This document shows, piece after piece, positions 26,255 through 35,242 of a stretch of DNA of 64,000 bases. Position 1 is the stretch's first letter. Each line of letters starts with the position of its first letter. The stretch is from assembly GCA_900100895.1 (NCBI GenBank), contig FMTX01000020.1:1-64000 (forward strand), given 5' to 3'. A program made the position numbers and the translations under genes. This DNA comes from Lachnospiraceae bacterium YSD2013 (lineage in GTDB: Bacteria; Bacillota; Clostridia; Lachnospirales; Lachnospiraceae). The notes beneath the pieces are model-generated. The model was not told the origin of the DNA and searched no databases. It worked only from the letters and a program-made list of their open reading frames with translations.

Positions 26255-26330
26255 TGTTCGGCGTTTGGCCATACTTTCTGATTTCAATCCCAACTATGAA
26301 GAGCTTGAACTAAAAGAATGCTGATTTTAA

Positions 26331-26359
26331 GGCCTCCCATGATTTGGGAGGTCTTTTTT
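26331..26359 (+). terminator. terminator of the AraC-GHKL gene
   Basis: GGCCTCCC (26331-26338) pairs with GGGAGGTC (26346-26353) with one G-U pair, followed by TTTTTT. Confidence 0.85.
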
Positions 26360-26405
26360 AGTGTAAAGCAACTCCAAATCAGTGTATGATTTGGAGTTGC
26401 TTTTT
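26360..26405 (+). terminator. second terminator hairpin, GCAGACTC family member A
   Basis: A perfect 13-bp stem (26368-26380 with 26388-26400) is followed by TTTTT. AGTGTA occurs just before the stem (26360) and in the loop (26381), 21 bases apart, as in three other intergenic sites. Confidence 0.75.
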
Positions 26406-26530
26406 ATGTATTGCTATGATTGTTTTAAGAAAAAATCACGGTAAGCGGGTGATTCTTGCACTGTTGACAGAAAAAGTTGTTGATATGAGAGGGAACCGGC
26501 AGATTAGATTTTATAGACGGGAGAAAAAGA

Positions 26531-27319
26531 ATGAAAACGAAGATAAAAAAGTATGTTATTTCAAGCTATCTTGTGTTTTGGTTCATGGTTCTTTGTATAT
26601 GCGGAACTGCAAGTATGGTATTTCACTGTTCGCCGATTGTAATGCGTATACTGTCAAATGTGTGCGCGTGGGCACCGACGATAGTACTTTTGGCAGGATT
26701 TAAATATTTCTGCCCCGGAGAGACAATAAAGAAATTTTATAAAAATGCATTTGGTGGAAGAGTATCTCTGCTTTCTTTGTCGGCAGCTGCTATCATCACC
26801 ATAGCGGCGACATTAATCACAGTTTCGGCATTGTCTTTAATCCAGGGTAAGCCATTCGGGGAATATTGGAGCCTTGGCGCGTATCCGTTTTGGGCATCAT
26901 TTTTATTCTCTGTAACAACCGGTCCCACAGGAGAAGAGTCAGGATGGCGAGGCTATCTTAGACCGTACCTTAACGGAAAATACAGCTTTTTTAAAGCATC
27001 GGTTATACAGGGAGTAATATGGGCTTTCTGGCACACTGTATTATGGTTCGTTGATTCGGATTACATGGGCATGCAGATGATTCCGTATATCATTTCCAAC
27101 GTTGTTGTTATGACAGGTCTTTGCTTTATTATGAACTTCTTTATGGAAAAGCATGACAACCTGATTTATGGCATAGTAATACATTTTTGCTTCAATTTCC
27201 TTTATTGCTTTTTGCAAGTGGATATATGGTTTTATGCCATTTTATCAGTGGTATACATAGTGATAATTGCAGCTGTTTGTAAAATAAGGAGCCTATTGTG
27301 CAAGACTGCAAAGATATAA
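26531..27319 (+). CDS. CPBP-family intramembrane metalloprotease
   Basis: The 262-residue multi-spanning membrane protein has the CAAX-protease/bacteriocin-processing motifs: GEESGWRGYLRP (E135, E136, R140), IWAFWHTVLW (H168) and a third motif with HFCFNF. About seven hydrophobic segments are visible. Family members process prenylated or peptide substrates or give self-immunity to bacteriocins; the substrate is unknown here. GGGAGAAAAAG precedes the ATG. It overlaps the following regulator gene by 22 bases, so the pair is an operon. Confidence 0.85.
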   Translation: MKTKIKKYVISSYLVFWFMVLCICGTASMVFHCSPIVMRILSNVCAWAPTIVLLAGFKYFCPGETIKKFYKNAFGGRVSLLSLSAAAIITIAATLITVSALSLIQGKPFGEYWSLGAYPFWASFLFSVTTGPTGEESGWRGYLRPYLNGKYSFFKASVIQGVIWAFWHTVLWFVDSDYMGMQMIPYIISNVVVMTGLCFIMNFFMEKHDNLIYGIVIHFCFNFLYCFLQVDIWFYAILSVVYIVIIAAVCKIRSLLCKTAKI

Positions 27320-27927
27320 AAGGAAAAGAATACGTTTTGTATTATTTTTTGAATTGGAGCAAGAATAGAAAACTTGCAGAGACGTTGACCCGGCTTGCAA
27401 CTTATAAACACATTTCCGCCGGCGAGAGTATTCTGGAGGCCGGACAAAGAACAAACTACATATGCCTGGTAGTTTCCGGATTGGTCAGAGGATTCTACAT
27501 TGATGAAGAAGGCAATGACAGAACAAAGTGCTTTTCGGTTCCGGGAGACTGGTGCTGCAGCTATAATTACTTATCAGATATGCCATGCCCTTTCTATTTG
27601 GAAGCAGAGCAGGACACAGTATTAGCAATGTTCAATATTCAGGACGTTGATAATATTAAGGAGAAGTTCCCGATACTTAAGACAAAGATAGAGGAGTTAC
27701 TGGCAGAAACTATGATGAAATCTGAACAAAGGATATATTCTTTTATTTCAATGGAAGCAAAAGACAGATATATGCTTATTATGAAGGAACAGCCGGAACT
27801 CATCAAAACGGTAAAGCAGGAGCATATAGCATCATATCTTGGGGTCACACCCAGTTCTCTTTCAAGGCTTAAAAAAATCTGTCAGCACTTGCCATATGAC
27901 AATTACAAAGCTCTGTGTAGATTATAA
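27298..27927 (+). CDS. Crp/Fnr-family transcription regulator
   Basis: The 209-residue protein starts at GTG 27298 within the end of the protease gene. It has an N-terminal cyclic-nucleotide-like barrel (AGESILEAGQRTNYICLVVSG). The C-terminal winged helix has VKQEHIASYLGVTPSSLSRL as recognition region. No Fnr-type cysteine cluster is seen, so the effector is unknown. Overlap with the CPBP gene suggests it regulates that gene or its own operon. Confidence 0.85.
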   Translation: MQDCKDIKGKEYVLYYFLNWSKNRKLAETLTRLATYKHISAGESILEAGQRTNYICLVVSGLVRGFYIDEEGNDRTKCFSVPGDWCCSYNYLSDMPCPFYLEAEQDTVLAMFNIQDVDNIKEKFPILKTKIEELLAETMMKSEQRIYSFISMEAKDRYMLIMKEQPELIKTVKQEHIASYLGVTPSSLSRLKKICQHLPYDNYKALCRL

Positions 27928-27963
27928 AATCACCTCAACAAAAGAAAACGAGGTGATTTTTTA
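27926..27963 (+). terminator. terminator whose 3' arm carries the next gene's Shine-Dalgarno
   Basis: AAAATCACCTC (27926-27936) pairs perfectly with GAGGTGATTTT (27950-27960), followed by TT. GAGGTG lies 8 bases before the ATG at 27964, so read-through RNA would hide that ribosome site. Confidence 0.8.
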
Positions 27964-28476
27964 ATGGAAAAAACAGTTAGAAGGAGAATTATTGCATTTG
28001 TCTTGTTTATCGCGGCCTTATGCGTTTCTCTTATTGAAATCTATGTAGTATCTCTTACAAATGGCGGCTATGGCATTTTGGATATGACAAAGTATAGCGC
28101 CGATATATTTGTTAAGGTGATGAATGATTCAAAAGACATGGATATTTATTGGAAATACTATATCTTTGACTATCTTTTCACGGCGGCATTTTTGAACTGG
28201 ATGATTCAGATGGCAAGAGGATTTAAAGGCCCTGTAATTAGCAGAATTAAAATCATATCTTATGTCATTGCCGCAATCAGAGGGATTCTTGACATGGTGG
28301 AAAACAGTATCATGCTAAATCAGATATACTCTTTTCCGGATGTGAATTATGCCTTAATCAATATATGCAATACCATAACAAGGATCAAGTTCCATTTTAT
28401 GAGAGGATGGTTTGCCTGTTTACTTCTGATGATTGCGTTGGGAAGAGTTAGAAAAAAGAATACCTCTCAACAATAA
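27964..28476 (+). CDS. four-helix membrane protein of unknown function
   Basis: The 170-residue protein has hydrophobic segments at about 9-30, 62-83, 96-115 and 142-160 and a basic C-terminus. No motif was recognised. The ribosome site lies within the preceding terminator arm. It may belong with the CPBP-Crp pair by position, though the terminator separates them. Confidence 0.6.
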   Translation: MEKTVRRRIIAFVLFIAALCVSLIEIYVVSLTNGGYGILDMTKYSADIFVKVMNDSKDMDIYWKYYIFDYLFTAAFLNWMIQMARGFKGPVISRIKIISYVIAAIRGILDMVENSIMLNQIYSFPDVNYALINICNTITRIKFHFMRGWFACLLLMIALGRVRKKNTSQQ

Positions 28477-28535
28477 CTTAGAAAGCGTAATTACAATATC
28501 GGTTATCGGAGCAAGTAAAAAAACTTGCCTTGCAG

Positions 28536-28544
28536 TGGTATAAT
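28536..28544 (+). promoter_or_regulatory. extended -10 promoter of the glycosyltransferase-glucosidase pair
   Basis: TGGTATAAT lies 45 bases before the ATG at 28589. The -35 is weak. A GCAAGT/ACTTGC dyad lies at 28511-28528. Confidence 0.6.
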
Positions 28545-28588
28545 ATTATTAATAAAAACCACTGAAAAGTGTGCGAAGGATTTGTGCT

Positions 28589-29920
28589 ATGAATATATGC
28601 TTGCTTAACGATTCTTTTCCGCCGGTAATCGACGGAGTGGCCAATGTTGTGCTTAATTACGGCCGCGCACTTACGCAAAATCATGGAGCCAATGTTATAG
28701 TAGGGACGCCCAAATATCCGAATGCGGATTATACCGGCTATCCCTATAAAGTTGTGCCTTATCCCAGTATAGATACTACCGGAATTATCGATGGGTATCG
28801 TGCGGGCAATTCTCTTTCTGCAAGAGAAATCGAGGAAATCGCGGAGTTTGGGCCTGATATTATTCATACCCATTGTCCGGCTTCGTCGACTCTAATGGCG
28901 CGTATTCTGCAACATTCTACGGGCGCGCCTGTTGTTTTCACTTATCATACTAAATTTGATATAGATATCGCCAGGGCTGTGGGTGACGGCTTTCGAAAGA
29001 AAGAAGTCATCAAGGTTATGATTAACAACATTTCTGCTTGCGATGAAGTTTGGACGGTGTCGCAGGGCGCCGGTGAGAATCTTAAGAGCCTCGGCTTTGA
29101 GGGCGATTACAGAGTAATGCCCAACGGTGTCGATTTTGCTCGGGGCAGAGCCGATGATGCGGCGGTTAAGGCGGCGGTAAAAGAATACGACCTTCCGCCC
29201 GGAGTTCCGGTCTTTCTTTTTGTGGGAAGACTTGTAAAGTACAAGGGACTGCCGCTGATTCTCGAGGCGCTGAAGATGGCCCGGGAAGCGGGGCTTGAAT
29301 TCAGAATGCTTATGGTTGGTTCGGGACCGGACGAGGAAGAACTTAAGAAAATGGCTGAGGATTTTCGCCTGACGGATAAGGTGTTCTTTACGGGGCCGAT
29401 ACGTGACCGAGAGGTGCTTAGAGCAATTAATACGAGGGCGGACTTGTTTCTTTTTCCGTCCACTTACGATACTAACGGCATAGTGGTGCGCGAGGCTGCG
29501 GCGTGCGGGCTTGCGTCGGTGCTGATAAAAGGTTCATGTGCCGCGGAGGGTATTGCGCACGGGCGAAACGGTTACCTGATTGATGAAGCGCCTGAGGCGA
29601 TGGCTAAGCTCCTTACAGATATCTGCAAGGACATGGATAAGGTGGCCGAGGTAGGTGACCACGCCATGAAGGAGATTTACCTTTCCTGGGACGATGCGGT
29701 GAAGATGGCTTATGAACGCTACGGAGAGATTCGCGAACTGGCGGCTGCAGGGGAGTATCTTAACAGGAAGAGAGAGCCGGTGGATTATCTTATAGCGGCT
29801 GCAGCGGATGCGGCTGAAGCATTTAAACGAATCGGCGACGTTCCGAAACATTTTATTACGCACATACACGAGGAAATCGAAGCGGCAAGAGACCGCATGG
29901 AGGGACAGTTATGGCAGTAA
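28589..29920 (+). CDS. GT4-family glycosyltransferase
   Basis: The protein is 443 residues from ATG 28589, which follows AAGGA by 8 bases; a GTG at 28571 is less likely. It has the GT-B fold: an N-terminal acceptor half (NICLLNDSFPPVIDGVANVV, HTHCPASS, FTYHTKFDID) and a C-terminal donor half (FVGRLVKYKGLPLILEAL, PSTYDTNGIVVREAAACG with the EX7E-like pair). Such enzymes add glucose or other hexoses to lipids or glycans. It overlaps the GH13 gene by 10 bases, suggesting a shared glucan or glycolipid pathway. Confidence 0.88.
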   Translation: MNICLLNDSFPPVIDGVANVVLNYGRALTQNHGANVIVGTPKYPNADYTGYPYKVVPYPSIDTTGIIDGYRAGNSLSAREIEEIAEFGPDIIHTHCPASSTLMARILQHSTGAPVVFTYHTKFDIDIARAVGDGFRKKEVIKVMINNISACDEVWTVSQGAGENLKSLGFEGDYRVMPNGVDFARGRADDAAVKAAVKEYDLPPGVPVFLFVGRLVKYKGLPLILEALKMAREAGLEFRMLMVGSGPDEEELKKMAEDFRLTDKVFFTGPIRDREVLRAINTRADLFLFPSTYDTNGIVVREAAACGLASVLIKGSCAAEGIAHGRNGYLIDEAPEAMAKLLTDICKDMDKVAEVGDHAMKEIYLSWDDAVKMAYERYGEIRELAAAGEYLNRKREPVDYLIAAAADAAEAFKRIGDVPKHFITHIHEEIEAARDRMEGQLWQ

Positions 29921-31605
29921 AAAATGAACTTGAGACCAGAGATTGGTACAAGACAGCGGTGTTTTATCAAATTTGGGTCAGAAGCTTTGCAGACGGTAAC
30001 GGCGACGGAATCGGCGACCTTTACGGTGTATATGACAAGCTCGAATATTTAAAAAGCCTTGGAATTACGGCTATTTGGTTTAATCCGCTGTATCCGTCGC
30101 CCAACGCGGACTTTGGCTATGATATTTCGGACTACTGCAACATTCATCCGGACTACGGTGACCTTGAGCAGTTTAAGAAGGTGCTTAATAAGGCACACGA
30201 GCTCGGTATGAAGGTCATTATGGACCTTGTTATAAATCATACTTCGGATGAGCATCCGTGGTTCATCGAGAGTCGTAAGGGCGGTGATGACAATCCCTAT
30301 AAAGACTATTACATCTGGCGCGACGAGCCCAATAACTGGGACTCCATCTTTGAAGGAAAAGCGTGGGAGTACGATTCGGTACGCGGACAGTACTATCTGC
30401 ATCTTTTTGCCAAGAAGCAACCCGACCTCAACATGGATAACCCGAAGGTCCGTGAGGAAGTTAAGAACATCCTTCGTTTCTGGCTTTCTATGGGCGTGGA
30501 CGGCTTCCGCGAGGATGTTATCAACTTTATTTCTAAGAGAGAAGGCCTTCCGAACGGTATCGGCTTCCTGCCCATAATCGGAAGCATGCACCACTACAAG
30601 GATGGCCCGCATATTCACGAGTATCTTGCGGAGTTCAGAGCGGTATGTGATGAATACGGCGCCGTACAGATAGGCGAAGGCCCCATGACTACGGTTAATT
30701 CTGCCATGAAGTACTTAAGTGGCGATACCAAGTCCATGGATATGATGTTTTCTTTTGACCATATGATGGCGGACTGCCTGTTTACGGAGTATTTCCACAG
30801 GCCCTTCAGTCTTATAAGACTTAAAACCGCTTTATCGCGCTGGCAGTACAAGCTTGCGGACAAAGCATGGAACTCACTCTATCTTGAGAACCACGACCAC
30901 CCGCGTGTAATAAGCCGCTACGGAAGCGAGAAGTATCATCGCGAGAGTGGCACGGCGCTTGCTACGGCATATATGTTCCTTAGGGGCACACCATTTATTT
31001 ATCAGGGGCAGGAGATTGGTATGACCAATATCAAGCTTTCTTCCATCGACCAGTACGTGGATGTGTCGTCCAAGAACAACTACATCAGATATCACGTTAA
31101 GGACCCGGTTGAAGCAAGACTTCACAGAATTCATATTTCCAGCCGCGATTCCGCCAGAACGCCCATGCAGTGGGATGCTTCAGAAAATGCAGGCTTTACC
31201 ACCGGCAAGCCCTGGTTCTACGTCAATCCCAACTATAAGGCTATAAATGTAGCCGCCGAGGAAGAAGATGAGAACAGCATTCTTAACTATTACAGAAAGT
31301 GCGTTGAGTTAAGGAAAGAGAATCAGGTTCTTCTTTTTGGCGATTACAAGGAATACGATCACAAGAATCCCTTCGTATACATGTACGAGAGGAGAAAAGG
31401 AAAGACTTCATACTTCGTGATTTGTTCTTTTACCGGCGAGCCCATTACATATAAACTCCCGAGAGGATTCGGCGGACACACGGCGAAAATTATGCTATCT
31501 AACTATCCGAAGAAACGCGTGCCCGGAGAAATCAGAAGGATGCCGGAGGATGGATTAAAGCTGGCACCGTACGAGGCTCTGGTGGTTAAAATGAAGAGGG
31601 TATAA
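29911..31605 (+). CDS. GH13 alpha-glucosidase (oligo-1,6-glucosidase type)
   Basis: The 564-residue cytoplasmic enzyme has no signal peptide. Its (beta/alpha)8 barrel carries VINHTSDEHPWF, the nucleophile D202 in GVDGFREDVINF, the acid E256 in QIGEGPM and D329 in LENHDHPRV. Position 330 is H where NHDQPR is usual. The set fits GH13 subfamily 31 enzymes that release glucose from alpha-1,6 or alpha-1,4 ends. GGAGGGACAG, inside the upstream gene, precedes the ATG. It is coupled to the GT4 gene. Confidence 0.9.
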   Translation: MAVKNELETRDWYKTAVFYQIWVRSFADGNGDGIGDLYGVYDKLEYLKSLGITAIWFNPLYPSPNADFGYDISDYCNIHPDYGDLEQFKKVLNKAHELGMKVIMDLVINHTSDEHPWFIESRKGGDDNPYKDYYIWRDEPNNWDSIFEGKAWEYDSVRGQYYLHLFAKKQPDLNMDNPKVREEVKNILRFWLSMGVDGFREDVINFISKREGLPNGIGFLPIIGSMHHYKDGPHIHEYLAEFRAVCDEYGAVQIGEGPMTTVNSAMKYLSGDTKSMDMMFSFDHMMADCLFTEYFHRPFSLIRLKTALSRWQYKLADKAWNSLYLENHDHPRVISRYGSEKYHRESGTALATAYMFLRGTPFIYQGQEIGMTNIKLSSIDQYVDVSSKNNYIRYHVKDPVEARLHRIHISSRDSARTPMQWDASENAGFTTGKPWFYVNPNYKAINVAAEEEDENSILNYYRKCVELRKENQVLLFGDYKEYDHKNPFVYMYERRKGKTSYFVICSFTGEPITYKLPRGFGGHTAKIMLSNYPKKRVPGEIRRMPEDGLKLAPYEALVVKMKRV

Positions 31606-31661
31606 GCCGGGCTTTAGTATGATATACTGAATTATAAGCGTGTATTGGAGGGGAATTCATT

Positions 31662-32201
31662 ATGATTGATTACATCACTGTGGCCGTTACGCTTACACTC
31701 GGCGTTCTCGGGTTAATCGTTAACAGTATACTTCAGCGAAAGAACAACAGCATAAGCACAGTTACAAAGACCAGAATTGCGGGCATGGAGAAGCTGCAGA
31801 AATGCATGCAGGATATTCTGACTTATTCGGATGCGCACTATCTGGGCACTATGGGTGATAAGCTGTTGCAGAATGAAAATGTCAGGAACCTGACTCGCAG
31901 CGTGTCGGAACTTCGGTCGCTTCTCAGCTGTTCTTTTGAAACCGATGCTAAGGTGTGCGCGGCGGTAGAATCTATACTTGATACTGTACAGAAGTTCTTT
32001 GCCAAAGAAACAACAGGCGAGGAAATCGCCGAAGCGAGAAAACGTTTTGAAGCGTTGATAGACCCATACATCCAGACCGAGTGGAGACGGATTAAGGTTG
32101 AAACCGTCGGCAAGAGATGTAAAGGCCTCGGAAAGCTTGTTGCGTGGAACAAGGCATACGAAGAATACAGAGAATACTACGATAAGTGGCATAAGGAGTA
32201 A
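31662..32201 (+). CDS. protein with one N-terminal membrane segment, unknown function
   Basis: The 179-residue protein has a hydrophobic N-terminus (about 3-24) and then a helical cytoplasmic body ending in a basic, aromatic tail. TTGGAGGGG precedes the ATG, with a TGATATACT extended -10 at 31619-31627. It ends two bases before the membrane LuxR-type regulator, so the two form an operon and it may be that regulator's partner. No family recognised. Confidence 0.6.
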   Translation: MIDYITVAVTLTLGVLGLIVNSILQRKNNSISTVTKTRIAGMEKLQKCMQDILTYSDAHYLGTMGDKLLQNENVRNLTRSVSELRSLLSCSFETDAKVCAAVESILDTVQKFFAKETTGEEIAEARKRFEALIDPYIQTEWRRIKVETVGKRCKGLGKLVAWNKAYEEYREYYDKWHKE

Positions 32202-32203
32202 CC

Positions 32204-33064
32204 TTGGAACAATTACTTAAAAGAAACGAGAACGAAAACAACGAGCTGGTAGCTAACGTTTTCCTCGGACTGCTGGGACTTGCGGTCGTGGTATGGGTGC
32301 TGACGATTGTGGGCGTTTTCGAAGTATATTTGAATATAGCGTCAGCTTTCTTAATTGTGTGGATGATATTACTGCTGATACCGGTAATATTGGTTAAGAT
32401 ACTTAAGCTCAGAAAGCCGGTTATGAAGTATATTCTCGTGGCGGATTCGGCGGTACTTGTGGGCGTATGCTACATGTTCTTTTCCTATCAGGTGCAGATT
32501 TTGTTTCTGGTGCCGGTGCTGATAGCGATGCTCTATATGAATAAGAAGGTGCTGTGGTTCGGCGAGGCTGTGGCATTCGTGGCGATGGCAGCGACCACAC
32601 TTCTGTTTATCAAGTACGCGGCGCAGCCGTGGATCAGGATAAATGATAACCTGGACGATGTAGTGCGACTTGAACTGATTCCGAGAATCATTCAGATGGT
32701 TGCGTGCTTCCTGATTGTAAACGTGCTTCAGAGCAGAGTGACTTCATACTTTACGGAGTATGACCATTTTGCCAAAGAAACCCGTCCGACCACCGACAGC
32801 TCAGACTCGGCGGGCGAGGCAGAGATGGCAGAGTTTGAGAAACTCCTCACGAGTCTGTCGGAGAGCGAGGCGAATGTATTCGTTAAGCTTCTTCAGGGCA
32901 AGACCAATACGCAGATTGCAGACGAGCTTTCTTTTTCCAGGGGAACGGTTAAGAATTATGTGTCGGCGATTTATGACAAGCTTGACTGCAGAGAGAGAAA
33001 TTATTTGATACTTAAATATGGCGCGGTAGCGGCAAGATATGACCAAAGTCATACGAAGTTATGA
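32204..33064 (+). CDS. membrane-embedded LuxR-type regulator
   Basis: The 286-residue protein starts at TTG 32204, with AAGGAG 5 bases upstream. Residues about 17-190 hold some six membrane segments. Residues about 220-278 form a LuxR/GerE helix-turn-helix (SLSESEANVFVKLLQGKTN, FSRGTVKNYVSAIYDKL). No receiver or kinase domain is present, so the membrane part probably senses the signal directly, like other one-component membrane regulators. Confidence 0.8.
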   Translation: MEQLLKRNENENNELVANVFLGLLGLAVVVWVLTIVGVFEVYLNIASAFLIVWMILLLIPVILVKILKLRKPVMKYILVADSAVLVGVCYMFFSYQVQILFLVPVLIAMLYMNKKVLWFGEAVAFVAMAATTLLFIKYAAQPWIRINDNLDDVVRLELIPRIIQMVACFLIVNVLQSRVTSYFTEYDHFAKETRPTTDSSDSAGEAEMAEFEKLLTSLSESEANVFVKLLQGKTNTQIADELSFSRGTVKNYVSAIYDKLDCRERNYLILKYGAVAARYDQSHTKL

Positions 33065-33083
33065 CTGCGGTAACTGGAATCCG

Positions 33084-33127
33084 CTCCTGCTTTCCCGTTA
33101 TAACAATCGGGAAGGCGGGAGTTTTTT
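33084..33127 (+). terminator. terminator after the LuxR-type gene
   Basis: A 14-bp stem (33084-33097 with 33108-33121, two G-U pairs) is followed by TTTTTT. Confidence 0.88.
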
Positions 33128-33225
33128 GTTGGACTAAAAGTGTTATGCCTGTGCAAAAGAAACTCAAATCAGTGCAGCGCGAAACGCTATCCCGCAAATA
33201 TGGTAATAGTTAGGAGAGGTTAGAT

Positions 33226-34014
33226 ATGAAGATCAGTGAGAAAATAAAAAGAAAGGTCGGACATACAATGCTGGTAGCATTTATCGGTTTGTGCATCGTG
33301 ATTGTGGTTAACTTCCTTCCCACGCTCAACCCGGAGACTGCGGGAATGTCGATGATCGAGGGAAAATGGATAAACGTATATTATGAGAGAGAAGCCACTG
33401 CGGCCATGGATACGTTTTGCTACGCCGACGGTGAGGTTGAAAGAATAGCAAGAAAGCTCGGCTTTCGTGAGAAGCAGGCGGTTAACGTATATATTTACGA
33501 TGCGCAGAAGACTATGCAGATGAAGAAGTACGGTTTCATCGGCCCCATGCTGCACCTTGACTGGTATATAGGCGATAACATCGGAACGAACGTAATCCTT
33601 ACGTCGCCTGCCAACCCCGGACCGGCGCATACATACGATGACAATAAGTATGCGGTGCTCCACGAGATAGTACACGCATATATCAGTGTCATGAATCCGG
33701 GTATCCGCTTGTGGCTTACGGAGGGCTGTGCGCTGTATCTGGCAAACGGTGCACCGATAGCTGACGAAGACTTGCCTTATATGAAGTACCCGAGCTTTGC
33801 AGAGACAAGAACCGCTAACCCTGTAAGATTTGCAAACTGCGGCGGATATTCTTTTGCCTACGACTACATTGAGTTTCTGGACAAAGAATATGGCTGGGAC
33901 AAGGTCGTTAAGCTTTTAGAGACGGAAGACTACGAGAAGGTTCTGGGCAAGGACGAGCGCGGCATTTATAACGAGTGGATTGAATCGTTAAATGACAGGG
34001 CCAAAAGAAACTAA
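33226..34014 (+). CDS. membrane-anchored gluzincin metallopeptidase-like protein
   Basis: The 262-residue protein has an N-terminal membrane segment (about 13-32) and an extracellular domain with the zinc motif VLHEIVHAYIS. The third ligand is in WLTEGCALYLA, as in gluzincins (HExxH...E, peptidase MA superfamily). It is likely an ectopeptidase. GTTAGGAGAGG precedes the ATG. It is followed after a short gap by an exported alpha/beta hydrolase gene. Confidence 0.78.
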   Translation: MKISEKIKRKVGHTMLVAFIGLCIVIVVNFLPTLNPETAGMSMIEGKWINVYYEREATAAMDTFCYADGEVERIARKLGFREKQAVNVYIYDAQKTMQMKKYGFIGPMLHLDWYIGDNIGTNVILTSPANPGPAHTYDDNKYAVLHEIVHAYISVMNPGIRLWLTEGCALYLANGAPIADEDLPYMKYPSFAETRTANPVRFANCGGYSFAYDYIEFLDKEYGWDKVVKLLETEDYEKVLGKDERGIYNEWIESLNDRAKRN

Positions 34015-34046
34015 TCTGTGTTATGATATACGGAAAAGGTGTATTT

Positions 34047-35087
34047 ATGGCTGTTAAAAAAACGATAAAGAAAATAGTTACTACTATATTGGCGGCAGTT
34101 TTTCTTTTTCTGCTCGTAAGAACGGTTGTGCCCGGGTGGATGCCTAAAGTTAAGGGCGAGAATGCTGTCAGCGAGTTTAGAAAAGCAGAGATTAACGGTG
34201 CAGAGCTGCAGTTGATGATTCGAGGAGAGGACAGGAGCAATCCTGTGGTGATATTCGTGCACGGCGGGCCTTGCTGCTCAGAGATTCCGTATGTGAGAAA
34301 GTACCAGAAGGATTGGGAGAAGGACTTCACAATCGTTCATTACGATCAGCGGGGAAGCGGCAAGTCGTATAAGTTCGGCGAGGATTATTCGCAGGTAACG
34401 ACCGCTACGCATGTGGAGGACTTGATTGCCCTCACCGAGTATATAGAGAAGTATCTTGGAACAGATAGGGTTATACTGCTCGGTCATTCTTTCGGAACTT
34501 ATATCGGCACGCAGGCAGCAGCGCTGAGGCCTGATTTGTATAGTGCATATGTGGGAATCGGGCAGATGTCCGATACTGTATCGAGCGAGCTTAATACGCT
34601 TGATAAGTGCATAGCTGAGGCGCGAGACAGGGGTGATGCCAAGACGGCGGAAGAACTCGAGACGATGAGAGCACCGATTTCCGAAGGGAAACAGATAACG
34701 CCCAGAGACAAAGTCTATGAGTATGGCTTTGGCGCCAGGCAGATTAACGATGACAGCGATTATGCGCAGGCATTCATCTTCGGCCCTGAGTACAACTTGA
34801 TTGATGTGGTAAGATACCTTACAGGCGCGGGCAAGTGTCAGGAAGGACTTATCATGGAAGCCCTCGAGCATCCGATCACTGATATCGTAGACGAAATAGA
34901 TATTCCCGTATACTTTGTGATGGGTCGGTATGACGGCATGACATCGCCTGAAGCGGCAGAAGAATACCTGCAGGATATTAAGGGCGACGGAGAAAAGAAA
35001 TTCATTCTTTTTGAGAATTCGGCGCACTATCCGCAGTTCGAGGAAAAAGAAGCATTCTATAAGTGGATGATAGATACGTTTCGATAA
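34047..35087 (+). CDS. membrane-anchored alpha/beta hydrolase (proline iminopeptidase-like)
   Basis: From ATG 34047 the product is 346 residues; an ATG at 34023 in frame is possible, but AAAGGTG fits 34047 better. One hydrophobic segment (about 10-27) anchors it. The hydrolase has the oxyanion loop VIFVHGGPCC, YDQRGSGKS, the nucleophile GHSFGTYIG, and a late Asp/His pair (GRYDGMTSPE, FENSAHYPQFE). This pattern matches prolyl aminopeptidase-like S33 enzymes. Together with the gluzincin before it, it suggests extracellular peptide trimming. Confidence 0.82.
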   Translation: MAVKKTIKKIVTTILAAVFLFLLVRTVVPGWMPKVKGENAVSEFRKAEINGAELQLMIRGEDRSNPVVIFVHGGPCCSEIPYVRKYQKDWEKDFTIVHYDQRGSGKSYKFGEDYSQVTTATHVEDLIALTEYIEKYLGTDRVILLGHSFGTYIGTQAAALRPDLYSAYVGIGQMSDTVSSELNTLDKCIAEARDRGDAKTAEELETMRAPISEGKQITPRDKVYEYGFGARQINDDSDYAQAFIFGPEYNLIDVVRYLTGAGKCQEGLIMEALEHPITDIVDEIDIPVYFVMGRYDGMTSPEAAEEYLQDIKGDGEKKFILFENSAHYPQFEEKEAFYKWMIDTFR

Positions 35088-35095
35088 CATACTGG

Positions 35096-35125
35096 AAAAG
35101 CGCTTTCGGGCGCTTTTTTCTTTTG
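35096..35125 (+). terminator. terminator of the alpha/beta hydrolase gene
   Basis: AAAAGCGC (35096-35103) pairs with GCGCTTTT (35110-35117). TTCTTTTG follows at 35118-35125. Confidence 0.8.
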
Positions 35126-35131
35126 CCGGAT

Positions 35132-35159
35132 TTGACAAAAGTATATAAAAGTATATAAT
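35132..35159 (+). promoter_or_regulatory. promoter of the AAA ATPase, embedded in the repeat array
   Basis: TTGACA (35132-35137), a 16-base spacer, then TATAAT (35154-35159). The first two AGTATATA repeats lie over the spacer and -10. Confidence 0.78.
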
Positions 35160-35242
35160 CTAATTGAAAGTATATAGAAGTATATATAACAATATAAAGT
35201 ATATAAGAGTATATAAGAGGGGCAAAAGTATATAAGAATATA
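35140..35242 (+). repeat. regular AGTATATA direct-repeat array
   Basis: Exact AGTATATA octamers start at 35140, 35150, 35169, 35179, 35198, 35208 and 35227. The steps are 10, 19, 10, 19, 10 and 19, i.e. pairs repeated every 29 bases. A near copy AGAATATA is at 35235. The array spans the promoter and leader of the ATPase gene. Confidence 0.95.

Noticed and set aside
26255-26330. Open reading of about 20 codons ending LSDFNPNYEELELKEC and stop
   Set aside because: It looks protein-like and may be the tail of a lost gene, but it is too short and has no start to support a call.
28511-28528. GCAAGT/ACTTGC dyad as a terminator
   Set aside because: The stem is six bases and no T tract follows; it sits in the promoter region of the next gene.
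34278-35138. 286-codon open frame on the minus strand
   Set aside because: It mirrors the alpha/beta hydrolase gene, which has clear catalytic motifs; the shadow has none.
35140-35242. Possible CRISPR array
   Set aside because: The repeats are only 8 bases with fixed 2- and 11-base gaps; there are no unique spacers and no cas genes.
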